A stretch of DNA of 24,907 bases from Coemansia sp. RSA 922. Its lineage: Eukaryota; Kickxellomycota; Kickxellomycetes; Kickxellales; Kickxellaceae. The number at the start of each line of letters is the position of its first letter. The first letter of the stretch is position 1. Positions 1 to 8,188 of this stretch are shown piece after piece. The stretch is taken from NCBI GenBank assembly GCA_027577415.1, contig JANBQS010000242.1:1-24907 (forward strand), given 5' to 3'. The notes below the pieces were generated by a model, which saw only the letters and a program-made list of their open reading frames with translations, had not been told where the DNA came from and did not search any database. Both the position numbers and the translations under genes were made by a program.

Positions 1-2306
1 AGATCAGCCAAACTATGCGAGTGCCCTACATCGTCGCCACCATCCAAATAGAACGGCTCGTTTTTCTGGCCCCTACGCTGCTTACGCCCGCCGCCCGACT
101 GCGAGGCTCGCGGCCGAGATTCGGAAGAAACAGGCGGTGGCGGTGGGAACATAATATGTCCAGTGTTAGGGATAGTCCCACCGATCGGTGAGTCAAGATC
201 CAGACCGTCGGGCAGTGGCACTTTTCCTTGCGCCGCTGCCGACACTGGATTGAGTTCGTAGGCCGTAAACAGCTCATACAGTTCCAGGCACAGCTGCGGC
301 GCACTCTCGCTCGGGTTAGACGTGGCCACCGACATGGCTTTCGTAATCTCGACAAAGTGGCGCAAGCGACAGCTCACTTGCAACGGCAACTCCGCCACAG
401 CGCTATTTCCACTAAATGCACCGCCATCGGTCTTTGCTAAAAGCAATTCCGACAACTGCGCCATCGTCGATGCAGTGACTGCGCGCACAAGCTCCCAGAT
501 CTCGGTGCTCCAGTACCCAGCCACATCTCTCAACCAGTTAGTGTACACCTTGATAGCTGCCTGTATAAAAGTAGCCTGCTGGTCGCCGTCCAGCTTATCG
601 AGACATTTGGGCAGAAGCAACGCAATGTCCTCCGAGTTTGCCGGCAGCAGCGAGCAGTACTCGCCGAGGATATACGCTGCAGTGCACAGCACTTTGGCCG
701 CTGAGCTGCCATTAGTAGCGCGGCTCACCAACTGCCCGTCAGAAAGCATTTGCCGCATTAGCCTGACACTGAACTCACGGACTTGCCGTACACGAACCGT
801 GACGTCTAGTAGCTTTTCGCTGAGCAACTGTCCGACATCCACTCCAGCCGTATAGACGAGGTCGACTAGTACTGCCACGTACCACTCAAAGTTCGACAAA
901 TTGCCATATGACTGCCGCGTGCACATGTCGACAATAGCTTCGACCACCAATAGGCGGTACTCTGGGCTATCAGCAGGACCGGGTCCTGCCGCTGTCAGCT
1001 GTCTAGACTGCACGATAGATCCACGAGCACTGACGAGACTAGCTCCAGTTGCGTCTGTAGCTAATGCCATTAGGTCCGAGTCAGCAGCGTCGCCATTGTA
1101 CTTGCCGCTGTATTCGGTACTACCAATGATTGGCAGGCTGGAAACAGGCTGGAGCCTAATCGTGTTGGACAAGATAAGCTGCGACATGAGCCGCTTCACA
1201 GTTCGGTCCAGGGTTCTGCGAGTAGCCATACCCGAAATAACACTCAGCGCACGCATACGGATGCTAAGGTCCGGATCATCCAAGCACTTTAGCACGGTCT
1301 CGTACTGGTTAACCACTAACTCCGGCCGCCGTGCCTGCAACTGAGCCAGAGTCACTAACCCTACGTAGCGCAAGTTGTGGTCAACCGATTCGTAAAAGAG
1401 CACCAGTTTGCGCGCACACAGCTCAGCAAAATCAATATCACGGCCAACGCTATCGGTCACTGGCAATGGCACGCCAATAATATCACCGACCACAGCAGTG
1501 TGTATGCACTCGTACAACAAGGACATGGCGCTGGTCGAGCAGATAAGCTGCGAGAGCGGGCCGTGTAGCTTTTTGGCGAGCCGAGGTTCGATGGGCGTCA
1601 ATGACGCGAACAGCTTGACAATTTTAATCAGCATCCAGTTGTTCGTCGAAGAGTTCATGAGCTGATACAGTCTAGGCGCCAGCGGCAAGTAGTTATGCGG
1701 ATTGGTACGCGCCAACTCACATATCACGCTGACTGCCGACGACACCACCGACGGGTCCGGATCGTCCAGCCGCTCTCGCAGCTGCGGCGCCAGCGCATGC
1801 AGTCCTTCGGGGTGCTTAAGAACCAGTCTGTACAAGCACACCAGCGCCTTTTTCCTTATAAACGGTCGCGAGTGCCCAAGTACAGCCGCCACATCGTCAA
1901 ACAGATCCGTGGCAAGCTCCGGCGTCGCCACTTGCGCCAAACCGTCCAGCGCTACGCTAACCTCCATGGCATTTGCCGACGCCAGGTCTTTGCGGATTAG
2001 GTTGGTCGTCAACATCAAAACGTCCGTCTCTTGGTGGAACGACTGTGCTGCTGCCAAATAGCCCTTTCGCTTCTCGCCAAACCGAGGTGAGGCCATCACC
2101 TCCACTGCGTTGAAATTAGCCCAGTTCGTGTCGTACCCGAGCATGTGCAAGTAATTGAGCTTGTCGATTGCCGTGCTCTTGCAGTACATGTCGCTCTGTT
2201 GCACCTCACTTTGTATCTCCTCTAGCGACTTTTGAATGTAGTCTGCCTCATTTCGCTTGTTGGCTCGCAGCCCCTGAATCAGATCTGTAAGCGACTTTTC
2301 AAACAT
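1..2306 (-). CDS. APL5: AP-3 adaptor complex subunit delta, N-terminal part (runs off window)
   Basis: Large subunit of the AP-3 clathrin-adaptor-like complex, which sorts cargo from Golgi/endosome to the vacuole. From the ATG at 2306-2304 the minus-strand frame stays open for 768 codons and leaves the window at position 1. The N-terminus matches the delta-adaptin start: MFEKSLTDLIQGLRANK, then residues DMYCKSTAIDKLNYLHMLGYD and MASPRFGEKRKGYLAA. HEAT-like adaptin-N helices fill about residues 20-640. Near residue 680 the family linker signature appears (ELNPV, then KVPLPDGLDLD), followed by a Pro-rich/basic hinge with NEPFYLDGG, like the NPFY motif of animal delta. The rest of the hinge and the C-terminal domain lie outside. 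No intron is seen. I checked the frame at codon positions near 1376 and 293. Codon use is GC-rich like the other core genes. Family assignment is firm; the symbol follows yeast Apl5. Confidence 0.93.
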   Translation of the reverse strand, partial: MFEKSLTDLIQGLRANKRNEADYIQKSLEEIQSEVQQSDMYCKSTAIDKLNYLHMLGYDTNWANFNAVEVMASPRFGEKRKGYLAAAQSFHQETDVLMLTTNLIRKDLASANAMEVSVALDGLAQVATPELATDLFDDVAAVLGHSRPFIRKKALVCLYRLVLKHPEGLHALAPQLRERLDDPDPSVVSSAVSVICELARTNPHNYLPLAPRLYQLMNSSTNNWMLIKIVKLFASLTPIEPRLAKKLHGPLSQLICSTSAMSLLYECIHTAVVGDIIGVPLPVTDSVGRDIDFAELCARKLVLFYESVDHNLRYVGLVTLAQLQARRPELVVNQYETVLKCLDDPDLSIRMRALSVISGMATRRTLDRTVKRLMSQLILSNTIRLQPVSSLPIIGSTEYSGKYNGDAADSDLMALATDATGASLVSARGSIVQSRQLTAAGPGPADSPEYRLLVVEAIVDMCTRQSYGNLSNFEWYVAVLVDLVYTAGVDVGQLLSEKLLDVTVRVRQVREFSVRLMRQMLSDGQLVSRATNGSSAAKVLCTAAYILGEYCSLLPANSEDIALLLPKCLDKLDGDQQATFIQAAIKVYTNWLRDVAGYWSTEIWELVRAVTASTMAQLSELLLAKTDGGAFSGNSAVAELPLQVSCRLRHFVEITKAMSVATSNPSESAPQLCLELYELFTAYELNPVSAAAQGKVPLPDGLDLDSPIGGTIPNTGHIMFPPPPPVSSESRPRASQSGGGRKQRRGQKNEPFYLDGGDDVGHSHSLAD

Positions 2307-2482
2307 TACGAGATTGACACGGCAGAATTCGAAAAAGAATACAAGATTATTAGGTAAAAAATATAAAAGAACTGAGAGTGAAATGCGCGCAACTAATACT
2401 CTGAAGCTTTTGATCAACTTGTCTGCCACACATCCGATCAGATTAAAGCAATCCGACTTGAATAGAGTTACACCTTTATAAG
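2307..2482. other. Intergenic: shared 5' side of AP-3 delta and 3' side of secreted gene A
   Basis: This AT-rich stretch holds the leader of the AP-3 delta gene (read leftwards) and reaches the end of duplicated segment A. No TATA box is visible in the AP-3 direction. A TATAAAAG-like string near 2361 lies on the plus strand and has no gene in front of it. No other element is recognised. Confidence 0.4.
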
Positions 2483-2587
2483 CACTGCCCGAGCAATGGG
2501 TGCATACTGGTAGTGTGTAGAAAAAAAAGTATATTAGACAGTAATTTATTCTGACAATGTTTGTAGTAAAGCACTTGTATCTAGAAT

Positions 2588-2887
2588 TTATTCGTACTTC
2601 GACAACACCGAGAAGGAACGAATGGGCCGGCGAATGGTTTGCCAGGCAGAGCCAAAGTAGGCCATGCCGATTACATACGTGCAGTCGTCATTGGCATAAA
2701 AGGTAGTTGGGTACCCACTAACATAAACTTGGTTTTTGGTGCCTTTGAATATGTCTTCAACCTTGTGGCAGATAGTATCTTGAACTTCGTAAGTTTTGTA
2801 CGTGGTCATATTGGAGATTTGGACGTATGTCGAGCTACATAAAGCCAGGAGGCAGGTAAAGACGGCAATTACGCTGAAGAGATTCAT
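2588..2887 (-). CDS. Small secreted protein, paralogue A (99 aa)
   Basis: No named family is recognised. The start chosen is the ATG at 2887, because a TATA box lies 155 bp upstream (3042-3035) and no in-frame ATG occurs between. The N-terminus is a typical signal peptide: MNLFSVIAVFTCLLALCSST, with likely cleavage near residue 20. The mature part is about 79 aa, with two cysteines at residues 40 and 69 that could form one disulfide, and one N-glycosylation sequon (NMT at 26). It is rich in Tyr and Thr and ends in a conserved RPIRSFSVL motif. It shares about 60 percent identity and exact length with the protein at 4644-4943. A secreted, single-disulfide small protein is what the sequence shows; any effector or wall role is speculation. 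The frame is also open upstream to 3211, but that part has no signal peptide and lies partly upstream of the TATA box. Confidence 0.75.
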   Translation of the reverse strand: MNLFSVIAVFTCLLALCSSTYVQISNMTTYKTYEVQDTICHKVEDIFKGTKNQVYVSGYPTTFYANDDCTYVIGMAYFGSAWQTIRRPIRSFSVLSKYE

Positions 2888-3034
2888 GTTGTAGAATAGA
2901 CCGTATATGTCGAGGAGGTGAGAAATTATAATCAAAAGAAAGGGTAGGTTTGAGGTGAGTTGGGTGAGAAAGAAAGAGAGATAGGGTGGAGGAAGTACGC
3001 GTTGCGTATTCACATCCAAAGGGAAAAGGAGTAG

Positions 3035-3042
3035 ATTATATA
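3035..3042 (-). promoter_or_regulatory. TATA box of secreted gene A
   Basis: TATATAAT on the minus strand, 155 bp before the ATG at 2887. The paralogue B promoter has TATATAAAG at the same relative place, so it is retained in the duplication. The leader between the box and the ATG is pyrimidine-rich on the sense strand. Confidence 0.6.
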
Positions 3043-3334
3043 CACAAAGGCACAAAGCCCAAAAAGTACAACGTGGGCAAAACTGCATTATAAATATAAA
3101 AGCTGCGTTCAGATGAGGCCTGGCGCAATCAAGTATTTCTTTGTAGGCAATATGGATTAGAAAGGATGTGTTCATATCCGAAATTATATTTAGACAAGGC
3201 CGAAAATGCATTCGGTCAGTATGGATACAGGTATTTACAAAGAGGCGATTGGCAAGCTAGGGATTTACTCTGGCATTTCTCGTTTCGTGTTGTGCACACG
3301 TCAAAAGCGAAAACATGTAGGCCAGAAAGGAGTT

Positions 3335-3599
3335 TTAATGATTGTCTTTGTAGTGCAGGCGATAGTAGGGTACCACTGGTGCATTTACTAGATATCCAAC
3401 TATAGCTCCAAATATAGTATGGCTACTTTTTCTATTGCCAGTCCAGAGAGAGTATGAAACTAACAACACCAGTATAGAGAGGTGTTTCGGAAGAGAGGGA
3501 ACCTACTCTGGATGCCCAAGGCACAGGTTCGCAACAGTCGTAGCCAGAGGCAAGGGCTGCTGATTTGCCTGCACAAACACCGCCAAGCACTTGGTGTCT
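3335..3599. other. Intergenic spacer between duplicated segment A and the 158-bp repeats
   Basis: No gene is supported here. A 70-codon minus-strand open frame (3432-3644) runs into the first tandem repeat and shows no start context, motif or relative. The stretch is unrelated to the sequence beyond segment B. Confidence 0.4.
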
Positions 3600-3912
3600 T
3601 GGTCCGTCAGCTGATGGCCACCTTCTTTCTTGAAAGCGCTCCACATCGCTGACTGCCTTTTACACCCTCCTTTGAATCGAAGAAAAGCTGAGACTTGACT
3701 GCTTCTTGCATAACCAAATTGTCTGGCTTGAATAGAAATGTGCAGTGAATTGCGTCATGGTCCATCAGCTGATGGCCGTCTTCTTTCTTGAAAGTACTAC
3801 CACACCGCTGACTGCCTTTTGCGCGCCCTCTTTGAATCGAAGAAAAGCTGAGACTTGACAGCTCCTTGAAACCCCCAATTTTCTAGCTGGAATCGACAAG
3901 TGCAGCTGGTTT
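3600..3912. repeat. Two tandem imperfect 158-bp repeats upstream of the 89-aa gene
   Basis: Unit 1 (about 3600-3757) and unit 2 (about 3758-3912) align end to end. Shared words in the same order are tggtccRtcagctgatggcc, ttctttcttgaaag, cgctgactgcctttt, tttgaatcgaag, aaaagctgagacttgac and gtgcag. Each unit carries the palindromic core tcagctga, and unit 2 ends with cagctg a few bases before the TATA box at 3920. This places a duplicated upstream module directly in a promoter. It resembles a doubled upstream activating region, but no known binding site is assigned with confidence. Confidence 0.75.
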
Positions 3913-3919
3913 TTCAGCA

Positions 3920-3927
3920 TATAAAAA
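3920..3927 (+). promoter_or_regulatory. TATA box of the 89-aa ubiquitin-like-fold candidate
   Basis: TATAAAAA 130 bp before the ATG at 4050. The first ATG after the box is the chosen start, and the leader is C/T-rich. The tandem 158-bp repeats end just upstream. Confidence 0.65.
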
Positions 3928-4049
3928 GAGGCAACTTTCTGCTTATCCTTTTCTTTCCCACACTCACATCTTGCACTCTCATCACCGCCATATCCATTCT
4001 TATTTCAGCTAGCCCAAACACGTTTTGCTTACTTGCCCACTTGATAATA

Positions 4050-4319
4050 ATGAAAGTCAATATCACCACCATTTCCTTGAAAGAAGACAGCAGCATGTTG
4101 GATCCAACATTTAAGACAGTATCGGAGCTGGCCACGATGGGGAAAATTGTAGAACTGGCAAAGGCTCACTATAGAGAGGTTAACGGAAAAAATGAGCCAG
4201 AAGCTTTTGACATTGATCTGTTTATATACAACGGAAACTACAGACAGCTAGTGACTAATTTTAATGAACAAATCGGTGGCAACAGGAATTTTGGGTACAA
4301 GCGCCAGTTGTCCCTGTGA
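4050..4319 (+). CDS. Small cytosolic protein (89 aa), possible ubiquitin-like beta-grasp fold
   Basis: The frame is open back to 3900, but the TATA box at 3920 and the absence of any earlier ATG after it make 4050 the likely start. No signal peptide or membrane segment is present from this start. The visible order is strand (residues 2-9, KVNITTIS), a linker, a helix (28-44, ATMGKIVELAKAHYREV), a hydrophobic strand (53-60, FDIDLFIY) ending in NGNYRQL, then a loop and a last strand (81-88). The strand-helix-strand order, and a strand running into a Gly turn followed by a Leu, recall ubiquitin-like proteins. There is no C-terminal GG, so it would not be a conjugated modifier. The fold is inference and no orthologue is recognised. 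It stands alone between the duplicated secreted genes, with a strong-looking TATA promoter. Confidence 0.6.
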   Translation: MKVNITTISLKEDSSMLDPTFKTVSELATMGKIVELAKAHYREVNGKNEPEAFDIDLFIYNGNYRQLVTNFNEQIGGNRNFGYKRQLSL

Positions 4320-4441
4320 GCACGCCACTAAATTATCCATTGGCGCTAGTAATAGATGTCACTGTATTTCATGTAGGCCAACATATGCGAAGTGGGATAT
4401 TTTTAGAGACCGTACTATCTAGTTTGCATCTTTTAAATTTT

Positions 4442-4447
4442 AATAAA
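4442..4447 (+). terminator. Possible polyadenylation signal for the 89-aa gene
   Basis: AATAAA about 120 bp after the stop codon at 4319, in a T-rich stretch. This is positional evidence only. Confidence 0.35.
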
Positions 4448-4643
4448 CAATTCCTATAGTTACTTTCCCCTTAAATGAGTCGGAAAAAGTATCTTTACTG
4501 TTTTTAGATAAATTATATGTATTCAAACTTGGGTGAGACCAATCCTTCATTATCACTACCCGAGCAATAATTACACATTGGTGCTTGTAGCAAAAGACTA
4601 TATTGGACAACAGTGTTTGTAGAAAAGCAACCACACTCATTTC

Positions 4644-4943
4644 TCAGTTGGCCCTTAGCACTGAGAAGGAGCGGATGGGCCGGAGAATGTATTGCCAGGG
4701 AGCCGTGCCCCAGTAGGACATTCCGACTATGTACGTGCAGTCGTCGTTGGCATAAAAGGTAGTCGTATATCCACTGATAGTGACTTGGTTCCTTGAGCCA
4801 TTGAAAATTGGGTCAACCTTGTGGCAGAGCGTATCTTGAACTTCGTAAGTCCTGTACGTAGTGGTGTTGAATAGTTGAACATATGTGGAGTTGCATAAAG
4901 CCAGTAAGCAGGTAAAGACGGCAAGTATACTATAGAGATGCAT
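4644..4943 (-). CDS. Small secreted protein, paralogue B (99 aa)
   Basis: Paralogue of the protein at 2588-2887, identical in length. The start at 4943 is set by the TATA box 150 bp upstream and by alignment with paralogue A. The signal peptide is MHLYSILAVFTCLLALCNST. The mature region keeps the two cysteines at residues 40 and 69, the TYEVQDTLCHKV block, the TTFYANDDCTY block and the RPIRSFSVL C-terminus. It has extra potential N-glycosylation sites compared with A (N18, N26 and N48). Differences are mostly conservative, suggesting that both copies are under constraint. No known domain is recognised. The function is unknown; an extracellular or cell-surface role is inferred from the signal peptide only. 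Confidence 0.75.
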   Translation of the reverse strand: MHLYSILAVFTCLLALCNSTYVQLFNTTTYRTYEVQDTLCHKVDPIFNGSRNQVTISGYTTTFYANDDCTYIVGMSYWGTAPWQYILRPIRSFSVLRAN

Positions 4944-5084
4944 GTTGTAATATAGGCCGTTTACGTCGAGTAGGCGAGAGAAGGCAATCAAAAGAAAGGG
5001 TAATTTCGAAGCGGGTGGTGAGAGAAGAGAGATGGAGTAGGAAGTGTGTGGTGCGTATTGGAAACAAATGGCCAAAGGCGTGGA

Positions 5085-5093
5085 CTTTATATA
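5085..5093 (-). promoter_or_regulatory. TATA box of secreted gene B
   Basis: TATATAAAG on the minus strand, 150 bp upstream of the ATG at 4943, matching the position of the box in paralogue A. Confidence 0.6.
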
Positions 5094-5374
5094 CTCTGAT
5101 ACAAGGCCCAAAGAAAGCTTAACGAAGCCGCACAGGCAATAAAATAATTGTATTCAAAGGAGGCCTGGTGCAATCATTTCTTTGTAGGTGGATTAGAAAG
5201 GGCATTTATTTGTATCTTTCTAAACATTTTCGACAAGGACAAAAAAGCATTCTGTCAAGGTAGAAACAGGTCTTTGCAAAGAGATGATCGACAAACTGAG
5301 ACTTGTGTTAGAACACGTCGTTGTTTTGTGGCATACGCTTTTAAAAATAACAATGTGCATATCAGAAAGGAGCC

Positions 5375-5944
5375 CGAATAGTTGACCATCAAAGCAATTG
5401 TACGCATCATAATATAGAAGCGTCGTTCAATGTACCATTCCAGAAAGCAAGTTGGGTCTTCTTTGTATTGTCAGCTGGGTATTTCTGAATCATGATGATG
5501 CTTGGACACGAGCGTGACATTGCTTGACTAGCTTGTCTCATAACAAAAAAGAATAAAGGCAGGCTAAACGGGTTGAGCAGTCGCAATTGGTACGCTAAAG
5601 GGCCCTCGTGTCGCCAAAATAGTACGGACTGTCCCTTGCTTCACTTCACCAAGCAACGAATAATAACCAACATTTGCCACCACTGGAAACTTTTTAAAGC
5701 TACGTGATTACATTTAAATGAGATCAGCCCTTGGCCACTCCGTGGCGAGTACAGTCATTTATGGACATTCGAATCCGTGTATTTTTGGAGAAAAATATTC
5801 AATAACGTAGCGGCGGCGCCTCTTCTCCTTGCTCCTGGAAAAAATTTCGAACAAGTTCAGGCCATCGGCAGGAAAGATGGGCGGCCAACCACTACTACGT
5901 TGGCTTTTTAATTAGCTTTAGCAATACCATTTTATTCAACTAAC
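5375..5944. other. Intergenic region upstream of the F-box/LRR-like gene
   Basis: About 570 bp with no supported gene, RNA or mobile element. No clear TATA box precedes 5945. The last 60 bases are T-rich with AT-rich words. A GC-rich patch (gcggcggcgcc) near 5810 stands out in otherwise AT-rich DNA. Confidence 0.4.
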
Positions 5945-7639
5945 ATGGCTTCTCTATCGCCATTCCAGTTTCTTCCACTTCATATTGTAAAGGCTGTCAT
6001 CAACCATGTCGTGGGCTTTAGTCCCTTGACCTTTGAAGCAGTTCAAGTCCACTCATACATGTACAGGGTGTTACTGAAGCCGTTGATATGGACTTGCAGC
6101 AGCTTTCGTGCTATTGCTTTGCCGCTCTACTGCAGTCGCTTTCAAATCAAGCTTGATACTAAGCCTTTCATCGAGCGTATGTTGCAGCTAATATGGAAAA
6201 CCCGATGGAGTACTGACTATGTCACATATGGCTATCTTGGCCATCCTACACACCATCTGGCCAAGGACCTGACTATTGTCGTTAATGAGCAGGCCATTTA
6301 CTCGGGCAAGGCGCTAAAGGTGCTCTCACACATGCCATACAGTGGCTGCGCGTTCCCGCTCGCTCGCTTGATTATGTTTACATTTGTCTCGGGTGAAAAT
6401 AGCAAGGTCAAGACGGTTGATAGGCTGGTGGTCGAGGCAAACATCAGTGCGTTCGTGCAGAGAATTAGGAATATGGCGCCCCTGCTCAGCGAAGTCAGAG
6501 TGCAACCTATCTATAATGGCCATGGCTCCGAAGTTGTCAGTGGCTACTTTGGCGAGCTGGTCTCGCAGTTGTTTCAGCTAGTCGATCGCGTTGCATTCCA
6601 CGCCCACAGAAACGCCGAGGTCCCATTGCAGCTGCAATTGGACAATATCTGTAACCTTGTGCATATCGGGTACTCTGGGGAAGGCTTTGGAGAGCAGCTC
6701 CTGCAATTGACGAGGCTGAATGCGCAGACATTGCAGTCTTTGGATATTGTTTACGACAGAGGTATGTACGTTCTTGGTCTTGTCGTAGACGCTAACGGGG
6801 GATGTGTTACGTATCCGTGCCTGCGCAAACTGAAGCTGTCGAGAGCCTTGTCAGTATTCACTCTGCCGCAGGAGGTTGCCTTTAATGGCGCAGCGCCCTT
6901 TCCAAATCTTCAGCACTTGAGTCTATCGCCCGGCAATCTGTTTGACGACGACACGTTTTTCAGGGGAAACTCTGCCATGCTAGAGTCCTTGAAGATTCAA
7001 CTGACCAGATCAACAGTCACTATGCTTCGCAGGCGCGGCGTATTTACACCATCAAGCCACCCAAAGCTGAAATGCGTCGAAATCGATGGCTTGGGCAGTC
7101 TCGTACCTATTCCATTCCCCACTTTCGCTGAATGCGTACGGTATATTCTAGGTATTGATGCTGTAGCGGGAGAGCAAGATTTCAACATGGTTGTGCCTCG
7201 AGCACTGATACTATCCCCATCCTCGCTGCATTGCAACCACTCCTTTATTCGGACCCTGTCACTACCGCGCACATGTCTGACGCTTTGGAGTACCTTAGCC
7301 CTGATAAAGTCGCTCTCAGCTCTATCGAACCTGCGCACTCGGAGCCTCAGACTTGGAGCAATGCCCAATGATATCACTCATGCTGAGCTCCCCGCGTACA
7401 TTTGCTCTAACCATGCTCCAATTGGCCTAGAGTTCCGCTGCTGGTATAGCTTGAACAGCTGGATTGAAAATCGTTCTGAGGCTGTGTGGTGTGTGCTTTT
7501 GATGGCGCTGGCATGCCCCAACTTTACTTCTGCCACTGCACGCACTGGTTGTTTGCCATCGTTTGCACAGCTAATGCGCAAGGCTATCGAGCTGGATGAG
7601 TTTAAGGAGTATGCGCCTCGCTTGAAGTGTTTGCTGTAG
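5945..7639 (+). CDS. F-box/leucine-rich-repeat-like protein (564 aa)
   Basis: Intronless gene starting at the ATG preceded by ttcaactaac. The N-terminus (residues 7-70) has an F-box-like pattern: a Leu-Pro start with LPLHIVKAVINHVVG, then LLKPLIWTCSSFRAIALPLYCSRF, with the Trp and the C-x-x-F-R order typical of the second F-box helix. Later segments fit degenerate leucine-rich repeats, for example LRKLKLSRAL, FPNLQHLSLSPGNLFDDDTFF, LESLKIQL and HPKLKCVEIDGL. Such proteins usually act as substrate receptors of SCF ubiquitin ligases. Here the F-box is weak, so Skp1 binding is inference. Large families of this form are typical of fungi such as Coemansia. No signal peptide or membrane segment is present. 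It lies alone between two duplicated accessory regions. Confidence 0.7.
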   Translation: MASLSPFQFLPLHIVKAVINHVVGFSPLTFEAVQVHSYMYRVLLKPLIWTCSSFRAIALPLYCSRFQIKLDTKPFIERMLQLIWKTRWSTDYVTYGYLGHPTHHLAKDLTIVVNEQAIYSGKALKVLSHMPYSGCAFPLARLIMFTFVSGENSKVKTVDRLVVEANISAFVQRIRNMAPLLSEVRVQPIYNGHGSEVVSGYFGELVSQLFQLVDRVAFHAHRNAEVPLQLQLDNICNLVHIGYSGEGFGEQLLQLTRLNAQTLQSLDIVYDRGMYVLGLVVDANGGCVTYPCLRKLKLSRALSVFTLPQEVAFNGAAPFPNLQHLSLSPGNLFDDDTFFRGNSAMLESLKIQLTRSTVTMLRRRGVFTPSSHPKLKCVEIDGLGSLVPIPFPTFAECVRYILGIDAVAGEQDFNMVVPRALILSPSSLHCNHSFIRTLSLPRTCLTLWSTLALIKSLSALSNLRTRSLRLGAMPNDITHAELPAYICSNHAPIGLEFRCWYSLNSWIENRSEAVWCVLLMALACPNFTSATARTGCLPSFAQLMRKAIELDEFKEYAPRLKCLL

Positions 7640-7794
7640 TAAACATACACGTCACTAAACCTTTCTCGCTAGAACAGTGCTTATTAGCTCTACATTAGGC
7701 TTGATTCAGTAAACGGCAGTCACAATTAGCACACAGCATCAGACCATTTCAATTTAGGTTGAGCTGCTTGATGCCGAACCACTCTGATTGTAAT
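7640..7794. other. Spacer between the F-box/LRR gene and the duplicated cassette
   Basis: AT-rich 3' flank of the F-box-like gene. No gene, RNA or clear signal is seen. Similarity to the second cassette begins near 7795. Confidence 0.35.
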
Positions 7795-7929
7795 CGCTGA
7801 AACATGCTTACGATATGATTGCAATAGTCTAATTGTGGCAATAAATATAGTAATTTGTTAGTGCTCCAAAGAAACACAATTGTCGAAATAAGAGCGATAG
7901 CTTGGCTTGGAAGGCATCAAGAAGTTTGC

Positions 7930-7937
7930 TATAAAAG
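7930..7937 (+). promoter_or_regulatory. TATA box of zinc-finger miniprotein 1
   Basis: TATAAAAG followed by acgctgttggca, identical over about 20 bp to the box at 9415. The ATG at 8045, 115 bp downstream, is the first ATG after it. Confidence 0.7.
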
Positions 7938-8044
7938 ACGCTGTTGGCACCGAGGACAGCAAAAAAGTATTTCGCAACTATTTACACATATCTCCATATT
8001 TTCTTGCTGATCGCCGCCTAACATCAAACAAGCTAAAACTAGCC

Positions 8045-8188
8045 ATGTCTTATTTTGGTGCTCAAAAAAACTATGTGCCACCCGAAACCCCAGCCCGGCC
8101 TAAATGTCAGATTTGCGGTTTTGTGGCGGGAACCGGTTTGTCGTTGATTTGGCATTATCGGATTCATCATTACCAAACGGGGCAATAG
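8045..8188 (+). CDS. 47-aa miniprotein with one C2H2 zinc finger
   Basis: The start at 8045 is the first ATG after a strong TATA box, and the open frame upstream of it contains no ATG. The protein opens with MSYFGAQKNYVPPE, then a single finger CQICGFVAGTGLSLIWHYRIHH, spacing C-x2-C-x12-H-x3-H (Cys21, Cys24, His37, His41), and ends six residues later. Zinc fingers of this class bind DNA, RNA or protein. A single finger without basic flanks usually binds DNA poorly, so a protein-binding or regulatory role is possible. The canonical spacing and the paralogue at 9526-9657 with the same N-terminal block support a real gene. It sits about 500 bp before the tail-anchored protein gene, repeated in the next cassette. 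No named family is recognised. Confidence 0.65.
   Translation: MSYFGAQKNYVPPETPARPKCQICGFVAGTGLSLIWHYRIHHYQTGQ

Larger units (their letters stand above)
2483..3334. repeat. Duplicated segment A (about 0.85 kb), direct-repeat partner of 4554-5374
   Basis: Segments A and B share colinear similarity far beyond the coding sequence. At the left end both carry cactRcccgagcaat (2483 and 4554), then related AT-rich 3' flanks. The 99-codon gene follows, then a purine-rich stretch on the plus strand with aatcaaaagaaagggta, a gtgcgtatt/ttgcgtatt word, the TATA box, tttctttgtagg, ggattagaaagg, and finally a tcagaaaggag/ccagaaaggag word (about 3320 and 5361). Both copies are in the same orientation, about 2.05 kb apart. 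This indicates a segmental duplication of gene, promoter and distal flank. Boundaries were judged by eye. Confidence 0.8.
4554..5374. repeat. Duplicated segment B (about 0.82 kb), partner of 2483-3334
   Basis: Second copy of the segment described at 2483-3334, in the same orientation. It contains the second secreted-protein gene, its TATA box and a distal flank, including tttctttgtagg followed by ggattagaaagg. Small indels separate the copies, and the noncoding parts are more diverged than the coding part. That pattern fits an old duplication with selection on the protein. Confidence 0.8.

Noticed and set aside
322..2061. Several plus-strand open frames of 60-180 codons at the left end
   Set aside because: All are shadows of the AP-3 delta gene on the minus strand, whose frame is intact across the whole stretch.
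2888..3211. N-terminal extension of secreted protein A to 207 aa
   Set aside because: It would hide the signal peptide and begin upstream of the TATA box, and paralogue B has no matching start.
3900..4049. Extension of the 89-aa protein to 139 aa
   Set aside because: It would start upstream of the TATA box, and no ATG supports it. The hydrophobic stretch is translated C/T-rich leader.
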